Positions 46,318-57,962 are shown, counted from the first letter of the stretch. The stretch is DNA of 64,000 nt from Achatina immaculata (GCA_009760885.1 CM019697.1:26882710-26946709), one strand, 5' to 3'. Notes: a model not told the origin generated them from the sequence alone. Made by a program: numbers and translations.

Positions 46318-49300
46318 TAACAAAGAGTGCTCTGACAAGACGTGTGGCTAAAAAAGAGTGCATTGACAAGAGGTGTGGCTAACAAAGAGTGCATTGACAA
46401 GAGGTGTGGCTAACAAAGAGTGCCTTGACAAAAGGTGTGGCTAACAAAGAGTGCCCTGACAAGAGGTGTGGCTAACAAAGAGTGTCTTGACAAAAGGTGT
46501 GGCTAACAAAGAGTGCCTTGACAAGAGGTGTGGCTAACATAGAGTGCCTTGACAAGAGATGTAGCTAACAAAGAGTGCCCTGACAAGAGGTGTGACTATA
46601 AAAGACTGCCCTGACAAGAGGTGTGGCTAATAAAGAGTGCCCTGACAAGAGGTGTCGCTAATAAAGACTGATTTGACAAGAGGTGTGGCTAACAAAGAGT
46701 GCCTTGACAAGAGGTGTGGCTAACAAAGAGTGCCTTGACAAGAGGTGTGACTAACAAAGAGTGCCTTGACAAGAGGTGTGACTAACAAAGAGTGCCTTGA
46801 CAAGAGGTGTGACTAACAAAGAGTGCCTTGACAAGAAGTGTGACTAACAAAGAGTGCCTTGACAAGAGGTGTGACTAACAAAGAGTGCCTTGACAAGAGG
46901 TGTGACTAACAAAGAGTGCCTTGACAAGAGGTGTGACTAACAAAGAGTGCCTTGACAAGAGGTGTGACTAACAAAGAGTGCCTTGACAAAAGGTGTGGCT
47001 AACAAAGAGTGCCTTGACAAGAGGTGTGGCTAACAAAGAGTGCCTTGACAGAAGGTGTGACTAACAAAGAGTGCCTTGACAAGAGGTGTGACTAACAAAG
47101 AGTGCCTTGACAAGAGGTGTGACTAACATAGAGTGACTTGACAAGAGGTGTGGCTAACAAAGAGTGCCTTGACAGAAGGTGTGGCTAACAAAGAGTGCCT
47201 TGACAAAAAGTGTGACTAACAAAGAGTGCCTTGACAAGAAGTGTGGCTAACAAAGAGTGCCTTGACAAGAAGTGTGGCTAACAAAGAGTGCCTTGACAAG
47301 AAGTGTGGCTAACAAAGAGTGCCTTGACAAGAAGTGTGGCTAACAAAGAGTGCCTTGACAAGAGGTGTGGCTAACAAAGAGTGCCTTGACAAGACGTGTG
47401 GCTAACAAAGAGTGCCTTGACAAGAGGTGTGACTAACAAAGAGTGCCTTGACAAGAGGTGTGGCTAACATAGAGTGACTTGACAAGAGGTGTGGCTAACA
47501 AAGAGTGCCTTGACAAGAGGTGTGGCTAACAAAGAGTGCCTTGACAGAAGGTGTGACTAACAAAGAGTGCCTTGACAAGACGTGTGACTAACAAAGAGTG
47601 CCTTGACAAGAGGTGTGACTAACAAAGAGTGCCTTGACAAGAGGGGTGGCTAACATAGAGTGACTTGACAAGAGGTGTGGCTAACAAAGAGTGCCTTGAC
47701 AGAAGGTGTGGCTAACAAAGAGTGCCTTGACAAGAGGTGTGACTAACAAAGAGTGCCTTGACAAGAGGTGTGGCTAACAAAGAGTGCCTTGACAAGAGGT
47801 GTGGCTAACAAAGAGTGTCTTGACAAAAGGTGTGGCTAACAAAGAGTGCCTTGACAAGAGGTGTGGCTAACAAAGAGTGCCTTGACAAGAGGTGTGGCTA
47901 ACAAAGAGTGCCTTGACAAGAGGTGTGGCTAACAAAGAGTGCCTTGACAAGAGGTGTGGCTAACAAAGAGTGCCTTGACAAGAGGTGTGGCTAACAAAGA
48001 GTGCCTTGACAAGAGGTGTGACTAACAAAGAGTGCCTTGACAAGAGGTGTGACTATCAAAGACTGCCCTGACAAGAGGTGTGGCTAACAAAGAGTGCCTT
48101 GACAAGAGGTGTGGCTAACAAAGAGTGCCTTGACAAGAGGTGTGGCTAACAAAGAGTGCCTTGACAAGAGGTGTGGCTAACAAAGAGTGCCTTGACAAGA
48201 CGTGTGACTAACAAAGAGTGCCTTGACAAGAGGTATGACTATCAAAGACTGCCCTGACAAGAGGTGGATAACATAGAGTGCCTTGACATGAGGTGTGGCT
48301 AACACAGAATGCCTTGACATGAGGTGTGGCTAACACAGAATGCCTTGACATGAGGTGTGGCTAACACAGAATGCCTTGACATGAGGTGTGGCTAACACAG
48401 AATGCCTTGACAAAAGGTGTGGATAACATAGAGTGCCTTGACAAGAGGTGTGGCTAACAAAGAGTTCCCTGACAAGAGGTGTGACTAACAAAGAGTGTCC
48501 TGACAAGAGGTGTGACTAACAAAGAGTGTCCTGACAAGAGGTGTGACTAACAAAGAGTGTCCTGACAAGAGGTGTGACTAACAAAGAGTGTCCTGACAAG
48601 AGGTGTGACTAACAAAGAGTGTATTGACAAGAGATGTGGCTAACACAGAGTGCATTGACATGAGGTGTGGCTAACAAAGAGTGCCTTGACAAGAGGTGTG
48701 GCTAACAAAGAGTGTCCTGACAAGAGGTGTGGCTAACACAGAGTACCCTGACAAGAGGTGTGGCTAAAACCGATTGCCTTGACAAAAAGTGTGGCTAACA
48801 AAGAGTGTCTTGACAAGAGGTGTGGCTAACATAGAGTGCCCTGACAAGAGATGTGGCTAACAAAGAGTGGCTTGACAAGAGGTGTGGCTAACAAAGAGTG
48901 GCTTGACAAGAGGTGTGACTAACAAACACTGCCCTGACACCAGGTATGACTAACAACGAGTGCTCTGACAAGAGGTGTGACTAACAAAGAGTGCTCTGAC
49001 AAGAGGTGTGACTAACAAAGAGTAATCTGACAAGAGGTGTTGCTAACAAACAGTGTCTTGACAAGAGGTGTGGCGAACAAAGAGTGTATTGACAACATAC
49101 GTGACTAACAAAGAGAGTCTTGACAAGAGGTGTGGCTAACAAAGAGTGCCCTGACAAGAGGTCTAACTAACAAAGAGTGTCCTGACAAGAGGTGTAACTA
49201 ACAAAGATTGCCTTGACATGAAATGTAACTAACAAAGAGTGCCCTGACAAGAGGTGTGACTAACAAAGAGTCCCCTGACAAGAGGTGGGACTAACAAAGA

Positions 49301-50497
49301 GTCCCCTGACAAGAGGTGAGACTAACAAAGAGTGTCCTGACAAGAGGTGGGACTAACAAAGAGTCCCCTGACAAGAAGTGTGATTAACAAAGAGTCCCCT
49401 GACAAGTGTGACTAACAAAGAGTCCCCTGACAAGAAGTGTGACTAACAAGAGTCCCCTGACAAGAAGTGTGACTAACAAAGAGTGTCCTGACAAGAAGTG
49501 TGACTAACAAAGAGTGTCCTGACAAGAGTTGCGACTAACAAAGAGTGTCCTGACAAGAGGTGTGACTAACAAAGAGTGTCCTGACAAGAGTTGCGACTAA
49601 CAAAGAGTGTACTGACAAGAGGTGTAACTAACAAAGAGTCCCCTGACAAGAGGTGTGACTAACAAAGAGTGTCCAGACAAGAGGTGTGGCTAACAAAGAG
49701 TTCCTTGACAAGAGGTGTGACTAACAAAGAGTTCCTTGACAAGAGGTGTGACTAACAAAGAGTGCCTTGACAAAAGGTGTGACTAACAAAGAGTGCCTTG
49801 ACAAGAGGTGTGACTAACAAAGAGTGCCTTGACAAGAGGTGTGACTAACAAAGAGTGCCTTGACAAGAGGTGTGACTAACAAAGAGTTCCTTGACAAGAG
49901 GTGTGACTAACAAAGAGTGCCTTGACAAGAGGTGTGGCTAACAAAGAGTGCCCTGACAAGAGGTGTGGCTAACAAAGCATGCCCTGACAAGAGGTGCGGC
50001 TAATAAAGAGTGCCCTGACAAGAGGTGTGGCTAACAAAGAGTTCCTTGACAAGAGGTGTGACTAACAAAGAGTGCCCTGACAAGAGGTGCGGCTAACAAA
50101 GCATGCCCTGACAAGAGGTGTGACTAACAAAGAGTGCCCTGACAAGAGGTGCGGCTAACAAAGCATGCCCTGACAAGAGGTGCGGCTAATAAAGAGTGCC
50201 CTGACAAGAGGTGTGGCTAACAAAGAGTCCTCTGACAAAAGGTGTGGCTAGCAAAGAGTCCCCTGACAAGAGATATGACTAACAAAGAGTCCTCTGACAA
50301 GAGGTGTGGCTAACAAAGAATCCTCTGACAAAAGGTATGACTAACAAAGAGTCCCCTGACAAGAGGTATGACTAATAAAGAGTCCCCTGACAAAAGGTGT
50401 GGCTAGCAAAGAGTCCCCTGACAAGAGATATGACTAACAAAGAGTCCCCTGACAAAAGGTATGACTAACAAAGATTCCCCTGACAAGAGGTATGACT
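46318..50497. repeat. 31-bp satellite, about 135 copies, in an IDO intron
   Basis: Unit AGGTGTGGCTAACAAAGAGT plus GCCTTGACAAG. Sub-blocks differ (GTGACTAAC, GAGTCCCCTG, GAGTGTCTTG), suggesting block-wise amplification. On the minus strand each unit contains GGCACTCTTTGTTAG, a 3' splice-site look-alike. It continues at 51979 after a 1.48-kb insertion. Confidence 0.95.
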
Positions 50498-51978
50498 TCT
50501 TCTTCTTCTTCTTCGTTCACTTCTACCACCAAAAAACCGCACTGTGAACCTACTGAATTTACACATGTGGTCCTCGTTTGGTCCGGTGGTCCCCTGTGTG
50601 GTCCAAAATAGACCACATGAGTTCCACGAAGGACCACAAGGGGTTCAGAGTATCACAGTGCTTTAGCCTGTATTCTTGGTGGGTCTCGGAAGCGGGATTG
50701 CGTGACACCGTGGTTTTCATTGCACCAGTTTGGTCTAGGGTTGGACTTTCTCACCGGAAGACCTCGACGTGTTTGGAATATCAGTGCATCCCCGCTGGGT
50801 GAGAGGCGTTAGCCCACCCAGGACAGAGTTGGACTTTCTCACCGGAAAACCTCGACGTGTTATGAGATACCCGTGTATCACCGCCGGGTGAGAGGTGGTT
50901 GCCCATCCAGTCCAGGGTTGGACTTTCTCACCGGAAAACCTCAGCGTGATTAGGATACGCAGACATCCCCGCCGGGTGAGAGGTGGTTGCCTATCTAGAC
51001 TTCCCTGGTCCAGTGTCTCCGACTTCAGCATTTTGCGGTCGTGGCCGCTACCCTTCCTAGTTGTGACCAGGATGGAGCTTTTGTCCAGGAGGACGAATCC
51101 TCGCCACTAGTGACTTCTACCCCTGGGTTGAGCCGGTTTAGGCATTTCCCAGTATGGGCATGTTTGGGACGGGACCGACCTCTAGGGCAGAGGTACTGTG
51201 ACATTCATAGCCTTCAAGATTCACCCCTGGTATGAGCCGGTTTAGGCAAAATTCACCAGTATGGGTGTTTATCAGGCGTTACCGACCTCTAGAGCGGAGG
51301 TGGCATGACATGTCTAGCCATCGAGTTCCACCCCTGGTGTGTGCCGGTTTAGGCATATTTCACCAGTGTAGGTGTATTTCGGACGTAGGCGGCCTCTAGA
51401 GCAGAGGTGCCGTGGTATAGCTCTCGTAGCGATACTACTGGACATACCAGGTTAAACTTCACTTTCCACCACCTTTTCCCATCGGTGCCGCACAGCAACC
51501 TTTATTTCCGCATTTACTTCCTTAACCGGGAGGAGCTTCACTCCACGCGCGGCATTTGAAAAGTCAAGCCAGCAGTGACTTAACCTCTGGGACAAACCGG
51601 TTCATGCATTTCACACGATATGACTGCACTCAGGACGTGGCCGACCTCCAGACCAGAGGTGCCGTGATTTGACTGTTTGCTTCGCTTTATTCTTTCAACC
51701 ACCTTTTCCGCAGTGATGCTGCGCGGCAACCTCATTTGCAAATTTCTTCATTGGCCGGGAAGAGCACCGCTCCACGCACGGCAGCTGAAGATTTCGCCAA
51801 CAGCGGCAGATGAGCTACCAAACGTGACACTCATCTACCCTAAGTAACTGGTTTTCAGGCGCCAGATATTCGCCCTCGCCCCTTCTCCTGTCAGTTTAAA
51901 CAGTTCTGCCACGGGAAGGCCAGGAGCTGGACTTGACTGCCAGAGGCTGTTTGTGGCGCGTTTGCAGTCCTTAGAACC
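50498..51978 (-). mobile_element. GC-rich interspersed element, copy 2, with target duplication
   Basis: GAGGTATGACT flanks it at 50487-50497 and 51979-51989. Read on the minus strand it begins GGTTCTAAGGACTGC and ends in (GAA)n (50498-50513 on plus is a TTC run), the look of retroposition. Inside are three approximately 99-bp units (GGACTTTCTCACCGG, 50735-51000), a CTACCCTTCCTAGTTGTGAC segment, and about four approximately 100-bp units keyed by GAGCCGGTTTAGGC (51115-51600). No RT or transposase motif is visible. Copy 1 lies at 22755-23861. Candidate identities are a long SINE, or the 5' or 3' UTR of an unrecognised LINE. Confidence 0.8.
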
Positions 51979-52555
51979 GAGGTATGACTAACAAAGAGTC
52001 CCCTGACAAGAGGTGTGGCTAACAAAGAGTGTCTTGACAAGAGGTGTGACTAACAAAGAGTGTCTTGACAAGAGGTATGACTAACAAAGAGTCCCCTGAC
52101 AAGAGGTGTGGCTAACAAAGAGTGTCTTGACAAGAGGTATGACTAACAAAGAGTCCCCTGACAAGAGGTGTGGCTAACAAAGAGTGTCTTGACAAGAGGT
52201 ATGACTAACAAAGAGTCCCCTGACAAGAGGTGTGGCTAACAAAGAGTGTCTTGACAAGAGGTGTGACTAACAAAGAGTGCCCTGACAAGAGGTGTGGCTA
52301 ACAAAGATTGCCTTGACAAGAGGTGTGGCTAACAAAGAGTGCCCTAACAAGAGATGTGGCTAACAAAGAGTGCCTTGACAAGAGATGTGGCTAACAAAGA
52401 GTGCCTTGACAAGAGGTGTGGCTAACAAAGAGTGCCTTCTCAAGAGTTGTGGCTAACAAAGAGTGTCCTGACAAGAGGTGTGGCTAACAAAGAGTGTCCT
52501 GACAAGAGGTGTGGCTAACAAAGAGTGCCCTCAGAAAAGGTGTGGCTAACACATT
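51979..52555. repeat. 31-bp satellite, right part, about 18 copies
   Basis: Continuation of the 46318-50497 array, ending about 52555. Alternating GAGTCCCCTG and GAGTGTCTTG units at the left form a 62-bp higher-order pattern. Confidence 0.93.
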
Positions 52556-53035
52556 TGTTTGGTTCACATGGTCTCTTCTCATTTGAATGTTTTCTCTCCT
52601 TTAAATGACCCACTTAAAGATATGAATATAATGTGCTAAGCCCAAGCATGCATGTACCTCTATATACAATCTGTCATCTCTAAGCATGTCAACATGAGGA
52701 GTCAAAAAGTAACTGCAAATCAAAGGATGTAACCACTGAAAAATATAGGAAAAGATTCAATGGCAAGTTTTTCATATATTTTTCAATGGTTACATCCCTT
52801 GATTTGCTATTATTTGTTGACTCGTCCTCATATACTCTCTCATCCCTAAACACTGAACTTACTTGTCCCTCCAGTGCCCTTTTTGTCCAAGCTTTCATAT
52901 TTACCTTCATTTTCTCTCCGTGAAGGCAGAATAACATACCTGAATCAAGATGACACTATTCTAATATACCTGAATCAAGATGACACTATTCTAATATACA
53001 TGAATCAAGATGACATTATTCTAATATACAGTATG
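52556..53035. other. intron stretch with a hairpin and a 31-bp triplet repeat
   Basis: An imperfect hairpin has arms 52694-52747 and 52773-52831 (core GCAAATCAAAGGATGTAACC paired with GGTTACATCCCTTGATTTGC). Three 31-bp units (CTGAATCAAGATGACACTAT) lie at 52939-53035. An 82-codon minus frame (52937-52689) runs through the hairpin and is not recognised. Confidence 0.6.
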
Positions 53036-53239
53036 AAAAATGGATAAGCTCAGAATTTATGATTTTAAAACATTATCACCAATTTTATAATACATCTTGA
53101 TCTGTTGATAACCTAATTATGTGAATTTAGGGTGAATGTCAAATCTTCTTGACTTGGCAACACAAACTGTAGAAAAAAACTTAATAAATCCTCTATCAAA
53201 TACATTTTTTTGCTTTGCTAACATCTTTATTAATGGTCT

Positions 53240-54430
53240 AATAATTCTGTCTCAACCAGATCTTTACTCTAAGAATAATACTTGACAAATATATCTAAAA
53301 GCAGAAACCATTAATCCTGAACTTTATAGATTTTAAAAAACTATTTGATAGCATACACAGAGATTCATTGTGGAAAATTTCAAGACTATATGGAATACCA
53401 TAAAAAATTGTCAACATCTTTAGAGATCTCTACAACGGATATGTTTGTGCAGTCAAGACAGAAGAAGGAATGAGTGAATGGTTTCAGATTGAAACAGGCA
53501 TGAAACAAGGATGTATATTATCTCCATTGCTTTTTGGAATTGCCATAGACTTTATAATGAAAAAATACTGTACAGGTAAAACCAGCATTGATTGGGTACA
53601 TGGGACCCAAATAGAAGATCTTGATTTTGCTGATGACATAACTCTTATCAGTGACAATGTGAAATTGATGCAGGAAAAAACAGATTCCCTGTCTTCCTTG
53701 ACTAGCAAAATATTTCTTGAAATTAACAAGGACAAAACAAAAATAATGAAACTTCTCATTAATCAAGAAGGAAAAATATATGTAGAAGGAACAGTTGTTG
53801 ATGAAGTAAACCAATTTGCATACCTTGGCAGTTACATAGACCAGGATGGTGACACCAGGAAGGAAGTTAGAATTAGAACTGCAAAAGCAGCATTGTCATT
53901 CAAAAATCTTGAGAACATATTAAATTTAAAAGTTATAAGCACAAAAACTAAGCTTATTCAATTCAAATGTGATATCCACCCTCATTTATGCATGCAAAAG
54001 CTGGAAAACAACTAAAGAAATAGACAAGAAATTAGGCTCTCTTGAAAACAAATACCTAAGGAAAATACTTGGTATAAGGTGGAACGAATTCAAGAACAAC
54101 TCAGAGATAAAACAGATGAGCAAACAACTTGTCTCATGGGTGATCAGAAAAAGAAGATGGATATATGTAGGCCATGTGATGAGAAGAAACAATCAGAGAA
54201 TATCAAAACAAGCTATCAAGTGGAGCACAACAGGCCAAAGAAAAAAGGTCGACCACGTGAAACTCTAAAGAGGACACTGTTAAGATAAGCCAATTTAGTG
54301 GGCATAACATCCCTTGATTAAGTTGAAAGACTTGCTGAGAACAGAAAAAATTGGCAAACAGCTATGTGAGCCTTATATGATGTTTAACTGCACGGGAAGG
54401 ATGTAAGAATAATTCTTGATGCCAAAATAA
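53240..54430 (+). mobile_element. LINE-B, RT fragment and 3' end
   Basis: Motif A appears as LNFIDFKKLFDSIHRDSLWK (from about 53318), a stop lies in IP-KIVNIFRDLYNGY, motif B is QGCILSPLLFGIAIDFIM, and motif C is LDFADDITLIS (FADD codons 53626-53637). FAYLGSYIDQDGDTRKEV follows. A frameshift near 53955 leads to KEIDKKLGSLENKYLRKILG and the C-terminus RKRRWIYVGHVMRRNNQRIS. It lies in an IDO intron antisense to that gene and lacks its endonuclease half. Closest in the window to the LINE-B inside the mariner at 20.7 kb. Confidence 0.88.
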
Positions 54431-54547
54431 AAATAATCAAGATTTGAAAGTGAACAAAATAAGAGTTTGTTACATTTTACATAGTTTGGTGATTTCTTAT
54501 GGGGAATAGCTTGTTTGTAACTTTTTTAACCATTAAGCATTTCAAGG

Positions 54548-54670
54548 ACATGTCAGTCTCAGAATCATGTTATAAGGTCATGTCAGTCTCAGAATCATGT
54601 TACAAAGAAATGTCAGTCTCAGAATCATGTTACAAAGGCATATTGGTCTCAGAAAAATGCTATCATGAAC
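54548..54670. repeat. 30-bp minisatellite, 4 copies
   Basis: Unit ATGTCAGTCTCAGAATCATG plus TTACAAAGGC. Confidence 0.85.
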
Positions 54671-54960
54671 AAGTTATCGTGACAATATGTGAAAGTTAAA
54701 GGGCTGAGTGATCCTCACAGGCAGTTTGTATAGATGCCCACAGAACACTCACATCAAAGAATTGTAATGTAGTAATACTTACACCATTACTATAAGCAGT
54801 CTCTGTGTGTCATCACTAGAGATAATGGTCAATAAAAAGATGCTTAGTTCTTGGCAACACAAAAACATGCAAGCTTTTTTAGTTTATGTCTTTGTTCAGT
54901 GGTGGTACTCATAAAAAAAATGTAATCTGGCTTGATGTAATCATGGTTGATTTGTCAGAC

Positions 54961-54997
54961 AAGTCTCATCTCTTGCTCCAGAACCTGCAGGTAATTT
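54961..54997 (-). CDS. candidate IDO exon (loop after the haem helix)
   Basis: Minus strand: strong acceptor GGTCTTCTCTTTCACTTCCAG (split for length as GGTCTTCTC and TTTCACTTCCAG) ends at 54998. The next 37 nt read KLPAGSGARDET plus one base, then GTCTGA, the same donor hexamer as the exon at 62030. LPA matches the IPA of human IDO1 (YILIPA). It enters in phase 0 and leaves in phase 1, as exon d requires, but exon c leaves in phase 2, so something must lie between them (see the microexon). Without that link this exon is a guess from sites and two matching residues. Confidence 0.4.
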
Positions 54998-55054
54998 CTG
55001 GAAGTGAAAGAGAAGACCAGTGGCTTTGGCTGGCTACATATGCAGCTGCTTACT

Positions 55055-55125
55055 GACAGATGTTGACAGATGCTGAAAGATGTTGGCAGATGCTGACAGA
55101 CAGTGACATTTGCTGACAGATGTAA
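55055..55125. repeat. 12-bp degenerate repeat
   Basis: GACAGATGTTGA-type units, about 6 copies, in an IDO intron. Confidence 0.75.
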
Positions 55126-55415
55126 CCAGTCTTACATAGGTCAGTAGATAAAAGACTCCAGGTCATAGTGGACACAACATTTCTGTTAAGGTGAAAGAAC
55201 TGAGAGTAAAAGATGGAGATTTCTGATGTGAACTTCATGTAAATAGTACAAGTAGAATATACAACAGGCATCTTAGCTGGTGTACATTCAGTGTGCACAC
55301 AGAACATGCAGCTGGTGTTATCAGTTGATGCACACTCAGATAAGATTCATGGATTTGTCAGAAATGAAAAGATGATCCAAACCCAACCTAACTAATCTGC
55401 AGACCATGTACATAC

Positions 55416-55422
55416 ATATATT
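55416..55422 (-). CDS. possible 7-nt IDO microexon
   Basis: On the minus strand AATATAT sits between CAGCAG and a consensus donor GTATGT. Inserted between exons c and d' it completes the split AT codon and adds I-I-Y, giving IVKIIYKLPA, the same length as IVTKYILIPA in human IDO1, and it repairs the phase. Using the first CAG of CAGCAG gives a 10-nt version, also in phase. Weak alone, because 7-nt matches are common by chance. Confidence 0.3.
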
Positions 55423-55486
55423 CTGCTGTAATTAACTTTTAACATTTTTTAAACACTATCACACTCAAACTACATCCATTTCTTAC

Positions 55487-55583
55487 ATCTTCACAATCTT
55501 GATGTGATAGTCTCGAAGATCAATGACAGCAGACAGGCTGTCATTGTAGCAAGACTTGAGAGTATTGTTTGTGCTTGATGTCA
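55487..55583 (-). CDS. IDO exon c with the haem-ligand histidine
   Basis: Minus strand: acceptor TTTCCTCTCTGTCAG (to 55584), 97 nt, donor AAGAT|GTAAGA at 55486. It reads LKSCYNDSLSAVIDLRDYHI then KIVK, matching [23 protein letters not shown] of human IDO1. The histidine in RDYH corresponds to His346, the proximal haem ligand, so the active-site helix is intact. Entry is in phase 1 (G+TG gives Val, matching REFV after the MPP exon) and exit in phase 2. The 27-bp array starts only about 30 bp upstream of the acceptor. Confidence 0.88.
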
Positions 55584-55611
55584 CTGACAGAGAGGAAATA
55601 TCATGCAATTA

Positions 55612-55815
55612 CACAGTTCTGTGTGTCATCAATTGTTTAAACATTCTGTGTGTCATCAGCTGTTTAAAAATTCTGTATGTCATCAGTTGTTTAAACATTC
55701 TGTGTGTCATCAGCTGTTTAAAAATTCTGTATGTCATCAGTTGTTTAAAAATTCTGTGTGTCATCAGCTGTTTAAAAATTCTGTGTGTCATCAGTTGTTT
55801 AAAAATTCTGTGGGT
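55612..55815. repeat. 27-bp minisatellite, about 7.5 copies
   Basis: Unit CAGTTGTTTAAAAATTCTGT plus GTGTCAT; frames on both strands stay open with a 9-residue period. Confidence 0.9.
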
Positions 55816-56135
55816 CATAATATATTTCAAGAATCTGTGCCATCAATTGTTTAAAAATTCTGTGTGTTATCATATACTTCAAGAATCTGTGTCATCAATT
55901 GTTTAAAAATTCTGTGTGTTATCATATACTTCAAGAATCTGTGCCATCAATTGTTTAAAAATTCTGTGTGTTATCATATACTTCAAGAATCTGTGTCATC
56001 AATTGTTTAAAAATTCTGTGTGTTATCATATACTTCAAGAATCTGTGTCATCAATTGTTTAAAAATTCTGTGTGTTATCATATACTTCAAGAATATGTGT
56101 CATCAATTGTTTAAAAATTCTGTGTGTCATAATAT
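55816..56135. repeat. 52-bp higher-order repeat, about 6 copies
   Basis: Each unit joins CAATTGTTTAAAAATTCTGT plus GTGTTAT to a diverged partner CATATACTTCAAGAATCTGT plus GTCAT. Both halves are relatives of the neighbouring 27-bp unit. Confidence 0.88.
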
Positions 56136-56139
56136 ACAC

Positions 56140-56655
56140 ACCTCAACCTTGCTGATCATCACACACCACAGCTCTAGTAACTCACATATCACAACCCTGC
56201 TGACTATCACACATCACAGCTCTAGTAACTCACATATCACAACCCTGCTGACCATCACACACCACAGCTCTAGTAACTCACATATCACAACCCTGCTGAC
56301 CATCACACACCACAGCTCTAGTAACTCACATATCACAACCCTGCTGACTATCACACATCACAGCTCTAGTAACTCACATATCACAACCCTGCTGACCATC
56401 ACACACCACAGCTCTAGTAACTCACATATTACAACCCTGCTGACCATCACACATCACAGCTCTAGTAACTCACATATCACAACCCTGCTGACCATCACAC
56501 ATCACAGCTCTAGTAACTCATATATCACAACCCTGCTGACCATCACACACCATAGCTCTAGTAACTCACATATCACAACCCTGCTGACCATCACACACCA
56601 CAGCTCTAGTAACTCATATATCACAACCCTGCTGACCATCACAGCTCTTATAACT
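56140..56655. repeat. 48-bp minisatellite, about 10.5 copies
   Basis: Unit AGCTCTAGTAACTCACATAT plus CACAACCCTGCTGACCATCA and CACACCAC. The plus frame (HITTLLTITHHSSSNS, 16-residue period) is array read-through. Confidence 0.92.
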
Positions 56656-57119
56656 CTCAACACCTCTGACTCTGTCTACACTTATAACCCATGACATCAT
56701 TCACACAATCAAATCCATCTTCAGACATGCTATATTTACAAAAGTGATGGAAAAATTATCATTCAAACACTTGACATTTATGATAGATTTATTTTAAAGA
56801 TTAAAACATTCTCTTTTCCAGACCTGGATATCAGAAAATATCAGAAGGAGAAAAAAAGCAAAGAACTAAAACTTGGTCTAGAAAAAATGTAACAGAAATT
56901 AAGCTTTTTCTTTTCTACATATTTATCTGTTCTTTGTTCATTTGACTGCTTCAGACTGAAACATATATAATTTTTTTAAGAGGATTGACTGAATTCTGTG
57001 TGAAGATTTAAATGTGCTGACAGTTGTTTTTCTTTTTACAAAGTTTTCTGGTCTTATCCATCTTGTAGACAGATTTATTTACTTTCAGAGATACTTGTAT
57101 GTTTATTATTTCAAGTGTA

Positions 57120-57523
57120 GCTAGAGTATGAATAAATCCTATCATGACAGCATAGATTATGAATAAATCCTATCATGACAGCATAGATTATGAATTAATC
57201 CTATCATGGCAGCATAGATTATGAATTAATCCTATCATGACAGCATAGATTATGAATTAATCCTATCATGACAGCATAGATTATGAATAAATCCTATCAT
57301 GACAGCATAGATTATGAATTAATCCTATCATGGCAGCATAGATTATGAATTAATCCTATCATGGCAGCATAGATTATGAATTAATCCTATCATGGCAGCA
57401 TATATTATGAATTAATCCTATCATGACAGCATAGATTATGAATTAATCCTATCATGACAGCATAGATTATGAATTAATCCTATCATGACAGCATAGATTA
57501 TGAATTAATCCTATCATGACAGC
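57120..57523. repeat. 31-bp minisatellite, about 13 copies
   Basis: Unit CAGCATAGATTATGAATTAA plus TCCTATCATGA. The homologous array in copy 2 (59446-59655) has only about 7 units. Confidence 0.92.
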
Positions 57524-57757
57524 AGCTTTCAGACTTAATTTCTGTGATTTTCATCTGTAATGGGATCTCCATCCTGTTCTGTTAGAGAAAACTGGACTTT
57601 TGATCTCACTATCCAAGATATTAAAAAAAAAGAAAAAAAAAAAAGGACTTGTGAAAAAATCTAAAAACATCTGGTGAACAAGAACACACAAAACAGTTCA
57701 GAAAGCAGACAATGAACCACCACACAAATCCAAATTTTAAATCATGAAAACACGTAC

Positions 57758-57859
57758 CAAAGTCTCTCAGCGTATATGGGAGCTGCTCCAGGTATTCTAT
57801 GAAATGCCTATGTTCTGGAGGCATAAAGTCCCGCATTTTAATGAGAAATTCCCTCTTGT
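57758..57859 (-). CDS. IDO exon b1 (duplicate of b2)
   Basis: The 102-nt sequence, splice sites and translation are the same as exon b2 at 59989-59888. Both copies keep acceptor TGTCTACCAG and donor G|GTACGTG and enter and leave in phase 1. Including both would repeat 34 residues without a frameshift; alternatively one is skipped. The sequence alone cannot tell which copy is used. Confidence 0.8.
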
Positions 57860-57962
57860 CTGGTAGACAGGATAACTTTATTACTAATTTATTTATAATT
57901 ACAATAACTGCAACTGTTAACTTGTAACTGACTAAAATTTAACAGTCATAAAACAGTGAAGA

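Noticed and set aside
46318..52555. CRISPR-like direct repeats
   Set aside because: Units are contiguous with no unique spacers and the context is a eukaryotic intron.
52689..52937. 82-codon minus frame as an IDO exon
   Set aside because: No IDO similarity, and it runs through a hairpin repeat.
54778..54810. 33-nt segment with good splice sites (TCTCTAG and GTAAGT) as an IDO exon
   Set aside because: Its exit phase does not fit exon d' or exon d, and the peptide does not align with IDO.
56020..56694. 224-codon plus frame with HITTLLTITHHSSSNS repeats
   Set aside because: The 48-bp array; antisense to the IDO gene and purely periodic.
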